Origin: JANXQG01 sp963780045
GTDB taxonomy: Bacteria; Planctomycetota; Planctomycetia; Pirellulales; Thermoguttaceae
Assembly: GCA_963780045.1 (NCBI GenBank)
Contig: CAVZZZ010000001.1
Location: 3,658,001-3,722,000 of the forward strand
Direction of reading: 5' to 3'
DNA: 64,000 nt
Below, piece by piece: positions 1 through 9,873 of this stretch (position 1 is its first letter; every line of letters starts with the position of its first letter). The notes under the pieces are model-generated. The model ran no database searches and was not told the origin of the DNA. It saw only the letters and a list, made by a program, of their open reading frames with translations. The translations under genes were made by a program, and so were the position numbers.

Positions 1-1687
1 ATGTCTGGTAGCCGGCGGCGAGGTTCGTTATGAATTCGTCCGCGTTGGCTGACCGCGCGGCCTGCTCGATCTCCGAGTGCGCGGCGTTTCGCCGGCCGTA
101 GGCAATGTTTTCGGCGATCGTGCCGTCGAATAGGAACGTGTCCTGCTCGACGATGCCGAACAAACGGCGATAGGATTCGATTGTGATGTCGCGGATGTCG
201 CGTCCGTCCAGCGCGATCGAGCCGCTGCTGGGATCGAAAAACCGCGCGACGAGGTTGCACAGCGTCGTCTTGCCGGCGCCCGAGGGTCCCACCAGCGCTA
301 TGACCTGCCCTGCCGCCACGTCGAGGTTAATGTCGTGCAAGACGGGCGCTGCGGTTCCGGCGACCGCTTCCGCCGCTTCCCCCGTCGCCTTGCCGTTTTG
401 CGTCGTTGTCGATGGATAAGCGAAGTTCACATCCCGGAAGTCGATCCGCCCTTCTACGTGCGGCTTCGTCACCGCGACGGCGGCGCTTGTCGACGGCATC
501 TCCCGCGGTTCTTTCAGCAAATCGAGTACGCGGTCAAGCGCTGCCAGGCTTGTCTGCAATCCAGTCGCGCTGGCAGCCAGCGAGGCGATCGGCCCCAACA
601 GCGCGACGAGATAGGAGAGAAACATCACCAGATCTCCCACGGTGAGCGCCTGCTCCGGCGAAATCATGTGGGCTTTCAGCCGGACGCTATCGGCAAGCAC
701 CTGCCGGCCGCCGAAATAAAGCAGCGTGGCGGTGGCGACCGGTATTAGGACCGACCACGACACGTCGATCCCCCGCATCCACCACCAAGTCAAGACTTCC
801 TGGCGGCTCATGAAATTGCCGCCGCGCGTGAACGTGCCTGACTCGTGCTGCTGCCGCGCGAAGCTGCGTACGACCCGCATCCCGCCGAAGGCCTCGGTGG
901 TATGGGCGTCGATGTTCTGCCGCGTGCTGCGGATGTCGCGCATCAGTGGGCGGATGCGGGCGATCCACGTGCGGTGCGTCATCCAGACGATCGGCAGAAG
1001 CACCAGCGAGCCCAACAACAGCCGCCAATTGACGAGCGCCAGCACGGCCAGACTGCCTAGCAGTTGAATGATCGCCCGCCACGGGTTGTAAAGCATCGAA
1101 AAAATCAGATCGGCGACGGCCCCGGCGTCTTCGCGAAGGATCGAGGCCACACCGCCCGACTTCAGGTCGTACACGCGGTGCAGTGGCAGCCGCACGGCAT
1201 GGTCGAAGACCTGCTTGCGGACCGACACCCGCACGAGCTGCGTCGCCCGCGTCAGGTTCCACCTCGACCAGAGGCTGACCAATTCACTCGCCACCGCCAG
1301 CAGAACCATCACCACGGCCACGGTGCCCAGCAGTTGGCCGCGGTCGGCCGGCAGCGCGACAATGCGCGTCAGCCGTGGGGGCAGCGGGTGGTCGCCCAAT
1401 ACGTTGTCGAAGACGATCTTCGTGCCATAGAGCGGCACCAGCCCCAGGAGCGTCGAAACACTGAGCGCGGCCAGGGCGACGTAAAGCGTCGCCCGATGCG
1501 GGCGGATAAGCCCCCAAAACTCCTTGAGCAGTTGGAAGAAGCTTCGCGAGCGGAGCTGTTTCGTGCGGTCATCGCGCGGATGCCGAGGTGCGGAGTGCGG
1601 CGAACCGTTATCGGACGGATCGACCTTCCGCCGGCGGACGTCGCGGTGGTACTGGCGAAAGCGCTCTCGGCTAAATCGGGACGGCAT
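1..1687 (-). CDS. ABC exporter, fused permease and ATPase (MsbA/lipid or multidrug type), C-terminus cut by window edge
   Basis: About 562 codons are visible and the 3' end lies beyond the left edge. The N-terminus reads MPSRFSRERFRQYHRD, a basic cytoplasmic lead. A six-helix ABC type-1 exporter membrane domain follows (hydrophobic stretches such as LLGTVAVVMVLLAVASELV), then the nucleotide-binding domain with Walker A GPSGAGKTTL (roughly bases 260-290) and the Q-loop region FGIVEQDTFLFDGTIAENI. The signature motif and Walker B would lie outside the window. Family knowledge: half-transporters of this kind act as homodimers in the inner membrane and export lipids, peptides or drugs; the substrate cannot be told from sequence. 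The start is the ATG at 1685-1687, the only one giving a complete membrane domain. No accessory genes are adjacent. Confidence 0.88.
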   Translation of the reverse strand, partial: MPSRFSRERFRQYHRDVRRRKVDPSDNGSPHSAPRHPRDDRTKQLRSRSFFQLLKEFWGLIRPHRATLYVALAALSVSTLLGLVPLYGTKIVFDNVLGDHPLPPRLTRIVALPADRGQLLGTVAVVMVLLAVASELVSLWSRWNLTRATQLVRVSVRKQVFDHAVRLPLHRVYDLKSGGVASILREDAGAVADLIFSMLYNPWRAIIQLLGSLAVLALVNWRLLLGSLVLLPIVWMTHRTWIARIRPLMRDIRSTRQNIDAHTTEAFGGMRVVRSFARQQHESGTFTRGGNFMSRQEVLTWWWMRGIDVSWSVLIPVATATLLYFGGRQVLADSVRLKAHMISPEQALTVGDLVMFLSYLVALLGPIASLAASATGLQTSLAALDRVLDLLKEPREMPSTSAAVAVTKPHVEGRIDFRDVNFAYPSTTTQNGKATGEAAEAVAGTAAPVLHDINLDVAAGQVIALVGPSGAGKTTLCNLVARFFDPSSGSIALDGRDIRDITIESYRRLFGIVEQDTFLFDGTIAENIAYGRRNAAHSEIEQAARSANADEFITNLAAGYQT

Positions 1688-2003
1688 GGCGGTCGTAAAG
1701 GTAAACTATTGTATGCCGCACGCTCTACTTGCGGCAACTTTTACCACGTTACGACGCGGGAAGTTGTCCGTCGCCCCGGCCTGCGGCGGTTCCAAGAAAA
1801 TCAGCGTCAGTCGCCGATTAGTAGAACATCGTTGACAGCGACCGTTAGCGACTGGATTTCCACGGAGGATCGCAATTCCTGCCCCGGTACCTGCGCTACC
1901 ACGGACATGGCGTTCGCTCCGCTCGAGGAGATGCCCTTGATGGGCGATCACCGAGGACACGATATCTTAGCACGGAGACATCCGCAAGTCCAGCCGCCCG
2001 CGC
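1688..2003. other. Intergenic region, no gene seen
   Basis: This stretch of about 316 bases separates two minus-strand genes. It contains an imperfect inverted repeat (GTCGTAA near 1693 and TTACGAC near 1751) which could form a leader hairpin for the downstream ABC exporter gene. An 84-codon minus ORF lies here but has no recognisable features. Confidence 0.4.
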
Positions 2004-4268
2004 CTACACGATGTACCAGTACTTCGACGGCAGGCTCGGCCCAACGACGGGCGTCTGGACTGTCGAAATGCCGTCAGCCGGATTCGATTCGGGCTGATCG
2101 GCGGTGACGGTTGCCGTGTTGGTGATCGTGCTGCCGGCCGGAGCGGTCACGTGGACGTCGACCCAAATGGTGTCCACGGCATTGGGCGCCAAAGTGCCCA
2201 GCGATACCATGAGCGTGCCGCCAACATAAGAGACAGTGCCTGGTCCGACTGTCGAGTAGTAGCTCGTGCCGGCGGGCATCACGTCGTTGACCTTGACGTT
2301 TGTGGCCGCGGCCAGCGAGTCGTTGGTGACCGTGAGCGTGTAGACCAGCAGGCCGCCCGTTGTCACCGGGCTGGGGTTGGCCGTCTTGACGATCACCAGG
2401 TCGTTGGTCGACTGCTGAACAACCTGCTTGGCAATTTGCGTCGTCACACTGGACGTGTTGTTGGCAAGGTTCGGATCGGTCTGGGCGCCGCTCACCGTGG
2501 CTGTGTTGGTAATCGAGCCGCTGGCGGATGAGGCGACTGTCCCGTTAACCGTGACGACGGTCGTCGCACCGGCGGTCAGGTTGCCAACGACTAGCGTCAA
2601 CGTGTTGCCGGAGAGAGTAGCCGAAGTGTCGCCGCTGGCCGAACTATACTGGAATCCGGCCGGCAGCGTATCGGCGATCGTCACGCCCGTGGCATTGGAT
2701 GGCCCGAGGTCGCTGACGGTGAGCGTGTACGTGAGCGCGCCGCCCGGCTTGACCTCGGAGGCCGATGCGGACTTCACCAGCGAGAGGTCCGCGGAGGCGA
2801 CGATCGGCGTCGTCACCGTGGACGTGTTGTTGCTCGGATTGGGATCGGGCTGATTGCCGGTGACGGTCACCGAATTGGTAAGGCTGCTGGCAGCGCTGCC
2901 GCTGATAGCCACGACGACGGTCGTCGTCGCCGTCGCGCCGTCGGCCAGGTTGCCGAGCTGGACGGTGAGTGAGCCGTTGTTGTTGACGACCATGCCCTGG
3001 CTGCTGGTGGACGAGACGTAAGTCTCTCCCGCGGGGAGCACGTCGCTGAGCATCACGCCCGTGGCATTCGCCGGGCCGTTGTCGGTTGTCGTAAACGTGT
3101 ACGTGATTTGGCCGCCTGCCGTGCCCGGGCTGGGCTGGGCGGTCTTGATCACGCTAAGGTCGGCCTGCGGAGTATTGGCAAGGTTTGCGGTCAGCACCAT
3201 CGGGCCGGTCGTAGTGATCGGCCCCACTTCGCCGTCCGCGGCGTTGACGCCGCTAACGGACAACTGGATCGCTCCGACTCTGGTGAAATTAGCGCCCGAG
3301 CCGCCACCGACGTTGAAGCTCGAAAACGGCACGAACGTGCTGGCGCCCAGCGATCCGTCGGCCGTGTTCGGAACCGTCACGGTAGCCCACGACCAGTCGC
3401 CGGCGTCGCTGTAGACCTTGAGCGTCAGTTGACTGTTGTCGTGATCCACGCCGGCCGCGAGCGTAATGCCGGTGGCTGCACCCTGCGATGTGAGATCGAT
3501 CTGGCCGAGCCCGGTCGGATTCAGGACCGCGGGGTTGCTGTTGTTTCCGTCCCAGTTCACCCAGAAGACGCCGTTGGATGCGGCGTCGGCGCCGAAGTCC
3601 AGCGTGCCGGGCCAGTCGGCGTCGGCCCCCAAGTCCACCGCGCCACCCGTGGTGGTGAGTTGCACGTAGAGATTGCGGTGCCCGCCGATGGAGTCGGAAG
3701 TGGACATCGACGAACTGCCGGTCCTGCCGCCGTGCAGCGATCCGCTGACGTATTGCATCGTTGAGGCGAAGGTGTCGATCGGCATTTCCGGGGCGCCTTG
3801 CAAATCGGCGCTGCTGACGACCATCTCCTGCACGCCGGTGCCTTCGGATACGATCAAGCCCGGCACACCGACTTCCTGGACCCAGTACGTGCCGGACGAA
3901 ACGTTGGCGAAGCTGTATTGGCCGTTGGCATTGGTTGTCGTCGTGGCGACCAGCGTGTCATCGCTTCCGGGCGCCATGCCTTCGAAGACGCCGTCGCCGC
4001 CGTCGCGGAAAAGGTTGACCGTCACGCTGGCTACGCGAGGATCGCTCGCGGTCAGCACGCCAGCGCCCGTGTCCTGGTAGACGACGCCGCTGATGGTCGG
4101 CAGCACGGTGGCCGAAAGCATCGACCGCGTTTCCAACGATTCAAACCGCAACCGCCGCTTTTTGGCGACCGACCGACTTCGTGGGTGCCCCGTGCCGCGG
4201 CGCTGCGGCGAGTAGGATCCCCTTAAACGCGAGAGCCATGAGACCGACTTCCGTGAGTGTGATGACAT
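2004..4268 (-). CDS. Secreted DUF11/SdrD-B-type repeat protein with planctomycete LEPR-xLL-like motif
   Basis: A 754-residue cell-surface or extracellular protein. A very basic N-terminus leads into LRFESLETRSMLSA (about residues 40-53), which matches the LEPR-xLL type motif found at the start of many planctomycete giant secreted proteins. Residues ~56-140 form one SdrD B-like (Cna-type) domain with VVYQDTGAG and NGQYSFANVSSGTYWV. A 230-residue unassigned stretch follows, then three DUF11 repeats of about 115 residues, each opening with ADLSVIKTA-like and closing with TVTGNQPDPNPSNNTS-like sequence. Start choice: the longer ORF begins at 4304, but the internal ATG at 4266-4268 has AGAAGGAG seven bases upstream, so it is preferred. 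It ends in KYWYIV with no sorting signal. Role is structural or adhesive by inference; no enzyme motif is visible. Confidence 0.85.
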   Translation of the reverse strand: MSSHSRKSVSWLSRLRGSYSPQRRGTGHPRSRSVAKKRRLRFESLETRSMLSATVLPTISGVVYQDTGAGVLTASDPRVASVTVNLFRDGGDGVFEGMAPGSDDTLVATTTTNANGQYSFANVSSGTYWVQEVGVPGLIVSEGTGVQEMVVSSADLQGAPEMPIDTFASTMQYVSGSLHGGRTGSSSMSTSDSIGGHRNLYVQLTTTGGAVDLGADADWPGTLDFGADAASNGVFWVNWDGNNSNPAVLNPTGLGQIDLTSQGAATGITLAAGVDHDNSQLTLKVYSDAGDWSWATVTVPNTADGSLGASTFVPFSSFNVGGGSGANFTRVGAIQLSVSGVNAADGEVGPITTTGPMVLTANLANTPQADLSVIKTAQPSPGTAGGQITYTFTTTDNGPANATGVMLSDVLPAGETYVSSTSSQGMVVNNNGSLTVQLGNLADGATATTTVVVAISGSAASSLTNSVTVTGNQPDPNPSNNTSTVTTPIVASADLSLVKSASASEVKPGGALTYTLTVSDLGPSNATGVTIADTLPAGFQYSSASGDTSATLSGNTLTLVVGNLTAGATTVVTVNGTVASSASGSITNTATVSGAQTDPNLANNTSSVTTQIAKQVVQQSTNDLVIVKTANPSPVTTGGLLVYTLTVTNDSLAAATNVKVNDVMPAGTSYYSTVGPGTVSYVGGTLMVSLGTLAPNAVDTIWVDVHVTAPAGSTITNTATVTADQPESNPADGISTVQTPVVGPSLPSKYWYIV

Positions 4269-4329
4269 GCGGATGCTCCTTCTTCTGTCCCTCTGGTTAT
4301 CCATCGGCAGAACCGCCCCGGTAAATTCA

Positions 4330-6369
4330 TTACCACCGGCAATCTATGCCTACATTGAGGCCCTGTGCCCAAAAACCCGTCTCGTTGAACGTGAAAGTCG
4401 GCTGCGTCAGGTCTCCCGTCGGCATCGTGCCCGCGGGCGCGTTGGGCAACGTTGACTTGTTCACGGTGGTATTAATTTGCTCCCCGGCGCGGGCGACGTT
4501 GGTCCAATAGAGGAAGCTGTAGCCGACGACGAATTTCGCGTGCGGAGTGAGCTGGTAGCTCAGGTTCAGGTCAAGTTCAGGCACGACGGAGAACATGTTT
4601 TTCGCATAGGGCGAGCCGGCCATGTTCGTCGGCCGAGCCAGCAGGCCGCCGGGGTATAAAGTCTCAGCACCGGTGTTGTCCGTGATAATTGTCTGCCCGT
4701 AGATGTTCACCGTGGAGTGGGTCTCCCCGATGCCGATCCTCGGAAAGATGTCAAGTCCCCAGCGATTTCGCTGCAATTCGAATTTCATTCCCACTTCGCC
4801 GCCGTTGAACCAGTTGTGCGTGGTGAAGTCGTCGTCGATCGCGAAGGCGTTCGTCGCCGGTGTGATCTGCACCGGCTGGCCTGTATTCGGATCGATTTGC
4901 GTGACGACGCCCGACGATGAAGTCAGCCGCTCGCTGATACCCAACTGGTCGTCGAGATTGAGATACCGATAGCCTAACGTCAAGATCGCGCGGTAACGGT
5001 CGTGGTAGGTCAAGCAGGAGCAATCGTCCGTCCAGCAGCCGTCCTGGCGGCAAAGAACGAAGAGCAACCTGGCGCCGGCGCCGTTAAAGCGCGTGCTGCC
5101 ATTCACCGCGATCGAGCCGTCAAGGCCCTGGGGACTGGGACGCGGAAAGGCCACCAGCTCCGCGGCAGATTGCGAAGGCGAGACGGAAGCATCGTAAAAC
5201 GGCCGCGCGAGGATCGGATTGCCGTTGGACCACATATAAAAATTGCTAACCTCGTCTTGTAACGTGAGGTATTCACCCTCGAAACCGATCGTGCAGCAGC
5301 GATTCATCCACACGCCGGCCGTTAAGCGGAAACCGCTGCGGGCTTCGTCGAGGATCGTGCCGGGGCCGTAGAGGGTTTGTGTGCCCGGCTCACCCAGGGC
5401 GCCCGGATTCGCGTCGGCCGTCGATCCCGTGGTCACCAACGCCGGGATCTTCATGCCGCTTTCCGTCCACAAGAGGTAGTCCGCCTTCACCCACCCGCCC
5501 GTTGGGCCAATGACGAACAGCGGAAGATGCGGCGCCCAGGCGGCGTCGAAATCGTCGCAGCAAGCACCGCACGGACCGCCATTGCCGCAAGGAGCGCCAT
5601 CGCACGTGGCACAGCCGCCGCCGCAGTCACCGTTTACGTGTCCGGGCATCGAGCCTTCCATCATCGGCCCTTCGTCGACCACACGGCCCTGCGAAATAGC
5701 GGGAACGCCTTCCATCGCAGGATCGGCGGCCGGCTCCGGCGCGCGATGCATCATGCGCGCCGAACCAGACGGAGGCGCCGGGATGGACTCTTGGTAGGCC
5801 GCCGCCGTTCCGCCCGTGTAACGCGGACGACACGGAGCGGGGCGCCGCGCCGGCGCGGGAGGGGCTTGGTATTGATCGTCCCCGATTGCAGCCGGCTGGG
5901 GCTCCAGCACAACTTCCTTCATCGGCACGGCCTGGCCGCGGGGCGCGGCCTCGGAGACTGCCGTCGCATTGGCGGAAGGAAGAGCGGCGATTGGGGCCGA
6001 TTCCCCGGCCGCAGCCTGGCCGCCGTTGCCGCCCATGACCTTCGTGCAGGTCATACAGGGCATGTCACCGCCCGGAAGGGTGCGGACGGTACCTTGCAAC
6101 GTCACTTGCTGGCCCACACTTGATTCCAGGTCAACTCCCGCTGCGGCGGCCACATAGCCGCGAGTCACGCCCCACTTGTCTACCAGGGCGTAGGGCGATG
6201 TGCCATTCTGGTCTGCCGAGTTGCGATAAAGCTTCCCGTCCAGCGTGGCGCCGCCGCTGTCATCGGCGACTGTCTTCCAATCGCTGGCATGTGCCGCGCT
6301 GTTGGCGGCCCAAGGCAAGAAACCAACTAATCCAAGAGTTACGACGAGAGCAAACTGTTGCCGGTTCAC
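4330..6369 (-). CDS. BBP7-family outer-membrane beta-barrel protein
   Basis: A 679-residue protein with a Sec signal peptide (FALVVTLGLVGFLPWAANSAAHA). Residues ~28-110 form a small domain typical of planctomycete envelope proteins (YALVDKWGVTRGYV, then VGQQVTLQGTVRTL). A Pro/Ala-rich linker and a Cys-rich stretch (about residues 245-272, Cys pairs in CGGGCATC and CGACC) follow. The C-terminal ~400 residues match the BBP7 barrel family: WVKADYLLWTESGMKIPALVTTG at its head, alternating aromatic strands, and a terminal strand ending in GIDCRW. Family members are predicted outer-membrane barrels of unknown substrate. The start is GTG (6367-6369) with AAGGGA upstream. It sits alone, 61 bases upstream of the DUF11 gene's start on the same strand, so the two could be co-transcribed. 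Confidence 0.85.
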   Translation of the reverse strand: MNRQQFALVVTLGLVGFLPWAANSAAHASDWKTVADDSGGATLDGKLYRNSADQNGTSPYALVDKWGVTRGYVAAAAGVDLESSVGQQVTLQGTVRTLPGGDMPCMTCTKVMGGNGGQAAAGESAPIAALPSANATAVSEAAPRGQAVPMKEVVLEPQPAAIGDDQYQAPPAPARRPAPCRPRYTGGTAAAYQESIPAPPSGSARMMHRAPEPAADPAMEGVPAISQGRVVDEGPMMEGSMPGHVNGDCGGGCATCDGAPCGNGGPCGACCDDFDAAWAPHLPLFVIGPTGGWVKADYLLWTESGMKIPALVTTGSTADANPGALGEPGTQTLYGPGTILDEARSGFRLTAGVWMNRCCTIGFEGEYLTLQDEVSNFYMWSNGNPILARPFYDASVSPSQSAAELVAFPRPSPQGLDGSIAVNGSTRFNGAGARLLFVLCRQDGCWTDDCSCLTYHDRYRAILTLGYRYLNLDDQLGISERLTSSSGVVTQIDPNTGQPVQITPATNAFAIDDDFTTHNWFNGGEVGMKFELQRNRWGLDIFPRIGIGETHSTVNIYGQTIITDNTGAETLYPGGLLARPTNMAGSPYAKNMFSVVPELDLNLSYQLTPHAKFVVGYSFLYWTNVARAGEQINTTVNKSTLPNAPAGTMPTGDLTQPTFTFNETGFWAQGLNVGIDCRW

Positions 6370-6734
6370 AGTTATTTCCCTTGCTTAAAATGGGGATATG
6401 GGGGATGTACGAGCGCTGAATTGGTTGGAACTGAAACAAGTCGCTGCCTCCCCTAGACGTTTGCTTCACGTCCGTCCACAAGCAACGTAACGTCGCACTT
6501 TGTTCTCCAATAGGAAAACTCGTTGCAAAGGTTATCGTCTACACAACCGGCAAACTCGCAAAATTCTACTCAAATTAAAGGATTTTCGTTGCAGAAGCGT
6601 GAAAATGGGTGGAATGAGAGGTATAGACGTGGACTAGCGGCCGTCGGGCGCACTGTGTTTAATCTTGTTTAATCGTTCCAGGCCCGATAATATGAATAGA
6701 CTACCTTTCTAATCCCAACCTCGAGGTTTCCAGA
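6370..6734. other. Divergent intergenic region
   Basis: An AT-rich 365-base stretch between the divergently read BBP7 and S41 protease genes. It holds the S41 promoter listed separately. No gene or strong hairpin was seen. Confidence 0.6.
6665..6693 (+). promoter_or_regulatory. Sigma-70-type promoter for the S41 protease gene
   Basis: TTGTTT, a 17-base spacer and TAATAT lie 42 bases before the start codon of the protease. The fit to the housekeeping consensus is good at the -10 box and moderate at -35. Confidence 0.5.
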
Positions 6735-8822
6735 ATGGCATATTCGTCCCCGCTTGTCCGCCGCCGTGTGGCGGGCGTCTTGGCTTTTTGCGTCTTTTCC
6801 TCGGCTTGCCTCTCTCTGCAAGCGGGGCGGCTTTTGACCGCGCCAGGCCCGAATGATCGCCACGTGGCGACCACCGTCACTTCGCTATTAAAGATCCACC
6901 ATCTTCGCCGACACCCGTTGGATGCGGAGATTTCCGAGCGTTGCTTCAAGTCGTTCCTCAAGGAACTTGACCCGATGAAGATGTACTTCTACCAGAGCGA
7001 CTACGACGAATTCGCTCAGAGCAAAGACAAACTGGCGGAGATGATCGAGGGCGGCGACATCACCTTTGCCTACACGGTCTACAACCGGTTCCTCGACCGC
7101 GTCGACGAGCGGGTCAAGGCGATTGACCAGATTCTGGCCGCGAAGCACGACTTCACGAAGGACGAAGAGATGGTCGTCGACAAGGACCTGGTGCATTATC
7201 CCAAGACGCCCGACGAGGCCTACGACCGCTGGCGGAAGCGGATCAAATATGACCTCCTCCTTTTGAAGGCAGACAAAGCCGAGGACAAGGGCGACAAAGC
7301 GGACACGGGCGAGGGCAAGACTCCGGAACAGCGGCTCTCGAAACGCTACCACAGCTTTGCCAAGCGCATGGCCCAGACGGACGACCAGGAATTGCTGGAA
7401 ATGTACCTCAGCAGCCTGACTACGTCCCTCGATCCGCACACGACCTACATGTCGCCGGAGTCCGTGAAGAATTTCGAGATCATGATGCAGTTGAAGCTCG
7501 AAGGCATCGGCGCCTCGCTGCAAGGAGTCGACGGCTACACCGTCGTCAAGAAGATCATTCCCGGCGGCGCCGCCGAGAAGGAAAACCACCTCAAGTTGGA
7601 GGACAAGATCATCGGCGTAGGCCAGGGCGCTTCGAGCGAGTTGGTCGACGTCGTCGACATGAAGCTCAATGACGTGGTGAAAATGATCCGCGGCAAGCGC
7701 GGCACGATCGTCCGCCTGCAAGTGGTTTCACTCAAGGACCCCAAGCCGCATATCGTCAAAATCACCCGCGAGGAAATCCAGCTCAAAGACAGCGAAGCGC
7801 GGGGCAAAATCTTCGATGCCGGCCGCGGCGGCAGCGGCAAGCCCTACCGCGTCGGCGTGATCAATCTGCCGAGCTTCTACATGGACATGGAAGCGGCACG
7901 GCACGGCAACCCGAATTACAAGAGCACCACCCGCGACGTCCGCCGCATCCTCGACGAGTTTAAGAACCAGGGCGTGGACGCCGTGGTAATGGACCTGCGG
8001 ACCAACGGCGGCGGATCGCTTTCCGAAGCCATTACACTCACGGGGCTGTTCCTCAAGGAAGGCCCCGTGGTGCAAGTCAAGGACGCCGACGGCCGCGTGC
8101 AGGCCTACGACGACCATCACCAAGGAATCGAGTGGAGCGGCCCCCTGGTCGTGATGATCAGCAAGTTCAGCGCAAGCGCCAGCGAAATCTTCGCCGGCGC
8201 CATCCAGGACTATAACCGCGGCCTGATCGTGGGCGACAAATCGACCCACGGCAAAGGAACCGTGCAGAGCCTGCTGAACCTGGGCGAGCAGCTCTTTCGC
8301 GTTCCCAACGCGCCCGAGATGGGCGAATTGAAGATCACCATCCAGCAGTTCTACCGGCCCGGCGGCGACAGCACCCAGCTTCGCGGCGTGCTCGCAGACA
8401 TCGAGCTGCCCGCGCTGAGCACGCATTTGGACGTGGGCGAGGCCGATCTCGACTACCCGCTTCCGTTCGATCAGGTGGAAGCGCAGCCGTTCGTCAAATT
8501 CGATTTGGCGAACCCGGCGGTGGTCAACCAGCTCAAGCGCCTCTCGGCCGCCCGCTGCGCGGCGTCGCCCAAGTTCCAGAAGGAACTGCGGAAGATTGCC
8601 CACTACCAGCAGCAGAAGGCCAAGAAGAGCGTCACGCTCAACGAGGCGAAGTTCCTTAAAGAGCGCTCTGACTTAGACACCGACAAGGAAGAGGAAAAGG
8701 CGATCGAGAATCTGCAGGACTCGTCCGACATCAAGCGCGACTACTATCTCGACGAAGTGCTCAGCATCACATCGGACTACATGAACCTGCTGAACCAGCC
8801 ACCCGTCGCCAAGGCGGGCTAG
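6735..8822 (+). CDS. Carboxy-terminal processing protease, Prc/Tsp-like (peptidase S41A)
   Basis: A 695-residue envelope protease with an N-terminal signal or anchor (VAGVLAFCVFSSACLSLQA). Order: N-terminal helical region (~40-230), PDZ domain (~240-330, opening IGASLQGVDGYTVVKKIIPGG), S41 catalytic domain (~370-560) and a C-terminal DUF3340-like helical region. The Ser/Lys dyad is readable: Ser481 in KFSASASEIF and Lys507 in DKSTHGKGTVQ, with Asp492 between, matching E. coli Prc spacing within one residue. Length agrees with Prc (about 680). Family knowledge: such proteases trim or degrade periplasmic proteins from their C-termini. It is convergent with the epimerase gene, 14 bases apart. 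Start is supported by GAGG upstream and the signal sequence. Confidence 0.9.
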   Translation: MAYSSPLVRRRVAGVLAFCVFSSACLSLQAGRLLTAPGPNDRHVATTVTSLLKIHHLRRHPLDAEISERCFKSFLKELDPMKMYFYQSDYDEFAQSKDKLAEMIEGGDITFAYTVYNRFLDRVDERVKAIDQILAAKHDFTKDEEMVVDKDLVHYPKTPDEAYDRWRKRIKYDLLLLKADKAEDKGDKADTGEGKTPEQRLSKRYHSFAKRMAQTDDQELLEMYLSSLTTSLDPHTTYMSPESVKNFEIMMQLKLEGIGASLQGVDGYTVVKKIIPGGAAEKENHLKLEDKIIGVGQGASSELVDVVDMKLNDVVKMIRGKRGTIVRLQVVSLKDPKPHIVKITREEIQLKDSEARGKIFDAGRGGSGKPYRVGVINLPSFYMDMEAARHGNPNYKSTTRDVRRILDEFKNQGVDAVVMDLRTNGGGSLSEAITLTGLFLKEGPVVQVKDADGRVQAYDDHHQGIEWSGPLVVMISKFSASASEIFAGAIQDYNRGLIVGDKSTHGKGTVQSLLNLGEQLFRVPNAPEMGELKITIQQFYRPGGDSTQLRGVLADIELPALSTHLDVGEADLDYPLPFDQVEAQPFVKFDLANPAVVNQLKRLSAARCAASPKFQKELRKIAHYQQQKAKKSVTLNEAKFLKERSDLDTDKEEEKAIENLQDSSDIKRDYYLDEVLSITSDYMNLLNQPPVAKAG

Positions 8823-8836
8823 TCTAGCTCGCGCCG

Positions 8837-9850
8837 CTAAAGCAACCGCACGCCGTTGCCGTTCTCCTCCGGGAAGACGGCGCGGCCGCGGTCTAGGCGG
8901 ACGCCGGTGGCGACGTCCTTGGCGATCAGCACCGCGCCGTCCATGTCAACGTAGTCCAACAGCGGCAAGAATTGCGCGATGGCCGAGATGCCAACGGTCG
9001 ATTCCGTCATGCAGCCCATCATCACCTTCATGCCCATCTGCCGGGCGGCTTCGATCATCCGCCGCGCGGGGGTCATGCCGCCGCATTTGACCAGCTTGAT
9101 GTTGATGCCGTGGAAGAAGCCTTGGCAGAGCGGAACGTCTTCTTCCACAAGGCAGCTTTCGTCCGCCAATACGGGGAGGGCCGACTCGGCGAAGACGCGC
9201 GTCATCCCTGCCCAATCTCCGGCCGGCAGCGGCTGTTCGATGAACTCCACCCCCAGCGCCTTGAGCTCGTGCGAGTTGGCGATCGTTTGCTCGGCGGTCC
9301 AGGCGCAATTGGCGTCGACGCGGAAGACGGCCGACGTGTGCCGCCGCAGCTCGCGAATGACGTTCAGGTCGCTCGGCGTGCCGAGCTTGATTTTGTAGAT
9401 CGGCCAGCCCTCGAATTCCTTGAGGATCGCCAGCGTGTTTTGCATCTCGTCGATGCCGAGGGTGTAATCGCTGCACGGAATCTTCGCCAGGTCGAGTCCC
9501 CAGAGCCGGTAGTTTGGCTTGCCCAGCCGCTTGCCGTGGAGGTCGTGCGCCGCGGCGTCCAGCGCGGCCAGCGCGAAGCGGTCGTGGCGCAGAAGCGGCA
9601 GCGCGCGCTGCCAGAGCTCGGCCGGATCGGCGGCCGGCCAACGTTCGATTTCGCCGCGGGCCGCCTCCAGGTCGGCCACCATGTCCTCGGCGGTCACGCC
9701 GTAGTAGGTCGTCGTCGAACCCTCGCCATAACCGGTGAAATCACCGTCGCGAAGCTCCACGAGCACATTTTCTTCCACCGTTGCCGCGCCGTGCGACGTG
9801 CGGAACAGATGGCGAAGGGGCAGAGAGATAGTCCGTACGATCATCTTCAT
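8837..9850 (-). CDS. Dipeptide epimerase (L-Ala-D/L-Glu type), enolase superfamily
   Basis: A 337-residue cytoplasmic enzyme of the mandelate racemase/muconate-lactonizing group. Visible catalytic features: YKIKLG (the KxK base pair of lysines), RVDANCAW, FIEQPL and LADES (three metal ligands), INIKLVKCGG (second base lysine) and the DMDG motif near the C-terminus that in this subgroup positions the dipeptide amino group. Family knowledge: these enzymes epimerise the Glu of L-Ala-D-Glu from peptidoglycan recycling, though related members act on other dipeptides. No peptidase or transporter of murein peptides is adjacent, so the true substrate is open. Start ATG has AGGA eight bases upstream; Met3 is an alternative. 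Confidence 0.87.
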   Translation of the reverse strand: MKMIVRTISLPLRHLFRTSHGAATVEENVLVELRDGDFTGYGEGSTTTYYGVTAEDMVADLEAARGEIERWPAADPAELWQRALPLLRHDRFALAALDAAAHDLHGKRLGKPNYRLWGLDLAKIPCSDYTLGIDEMQNTLAILKEFEGWPIYKIKLGTPSDLNVIRELRRHTSAVFRVDANCAWTAEQTIANSHELKALGVEFIEQPLPAGDWAGMTRVFAESALPVLADESCLVEEDVPLCQGFFHGINIKLVKCGGMTPARRMIEAARQMGMKVMMGCMTESTVGISAIAQFLPLLDYVDMDGAVLIAKDVATGVRLDRGRAVFPEENGNGVRLL

Positions 9851-9873
9851 GGCGGCGTCCTATATGATTGAGA

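Noticed and set aside
1706..1960. 84-codon minus ORF between the ABC exporter and DUF11 genes
   Set aside because: No domain or good start site; composition looks non-coding.
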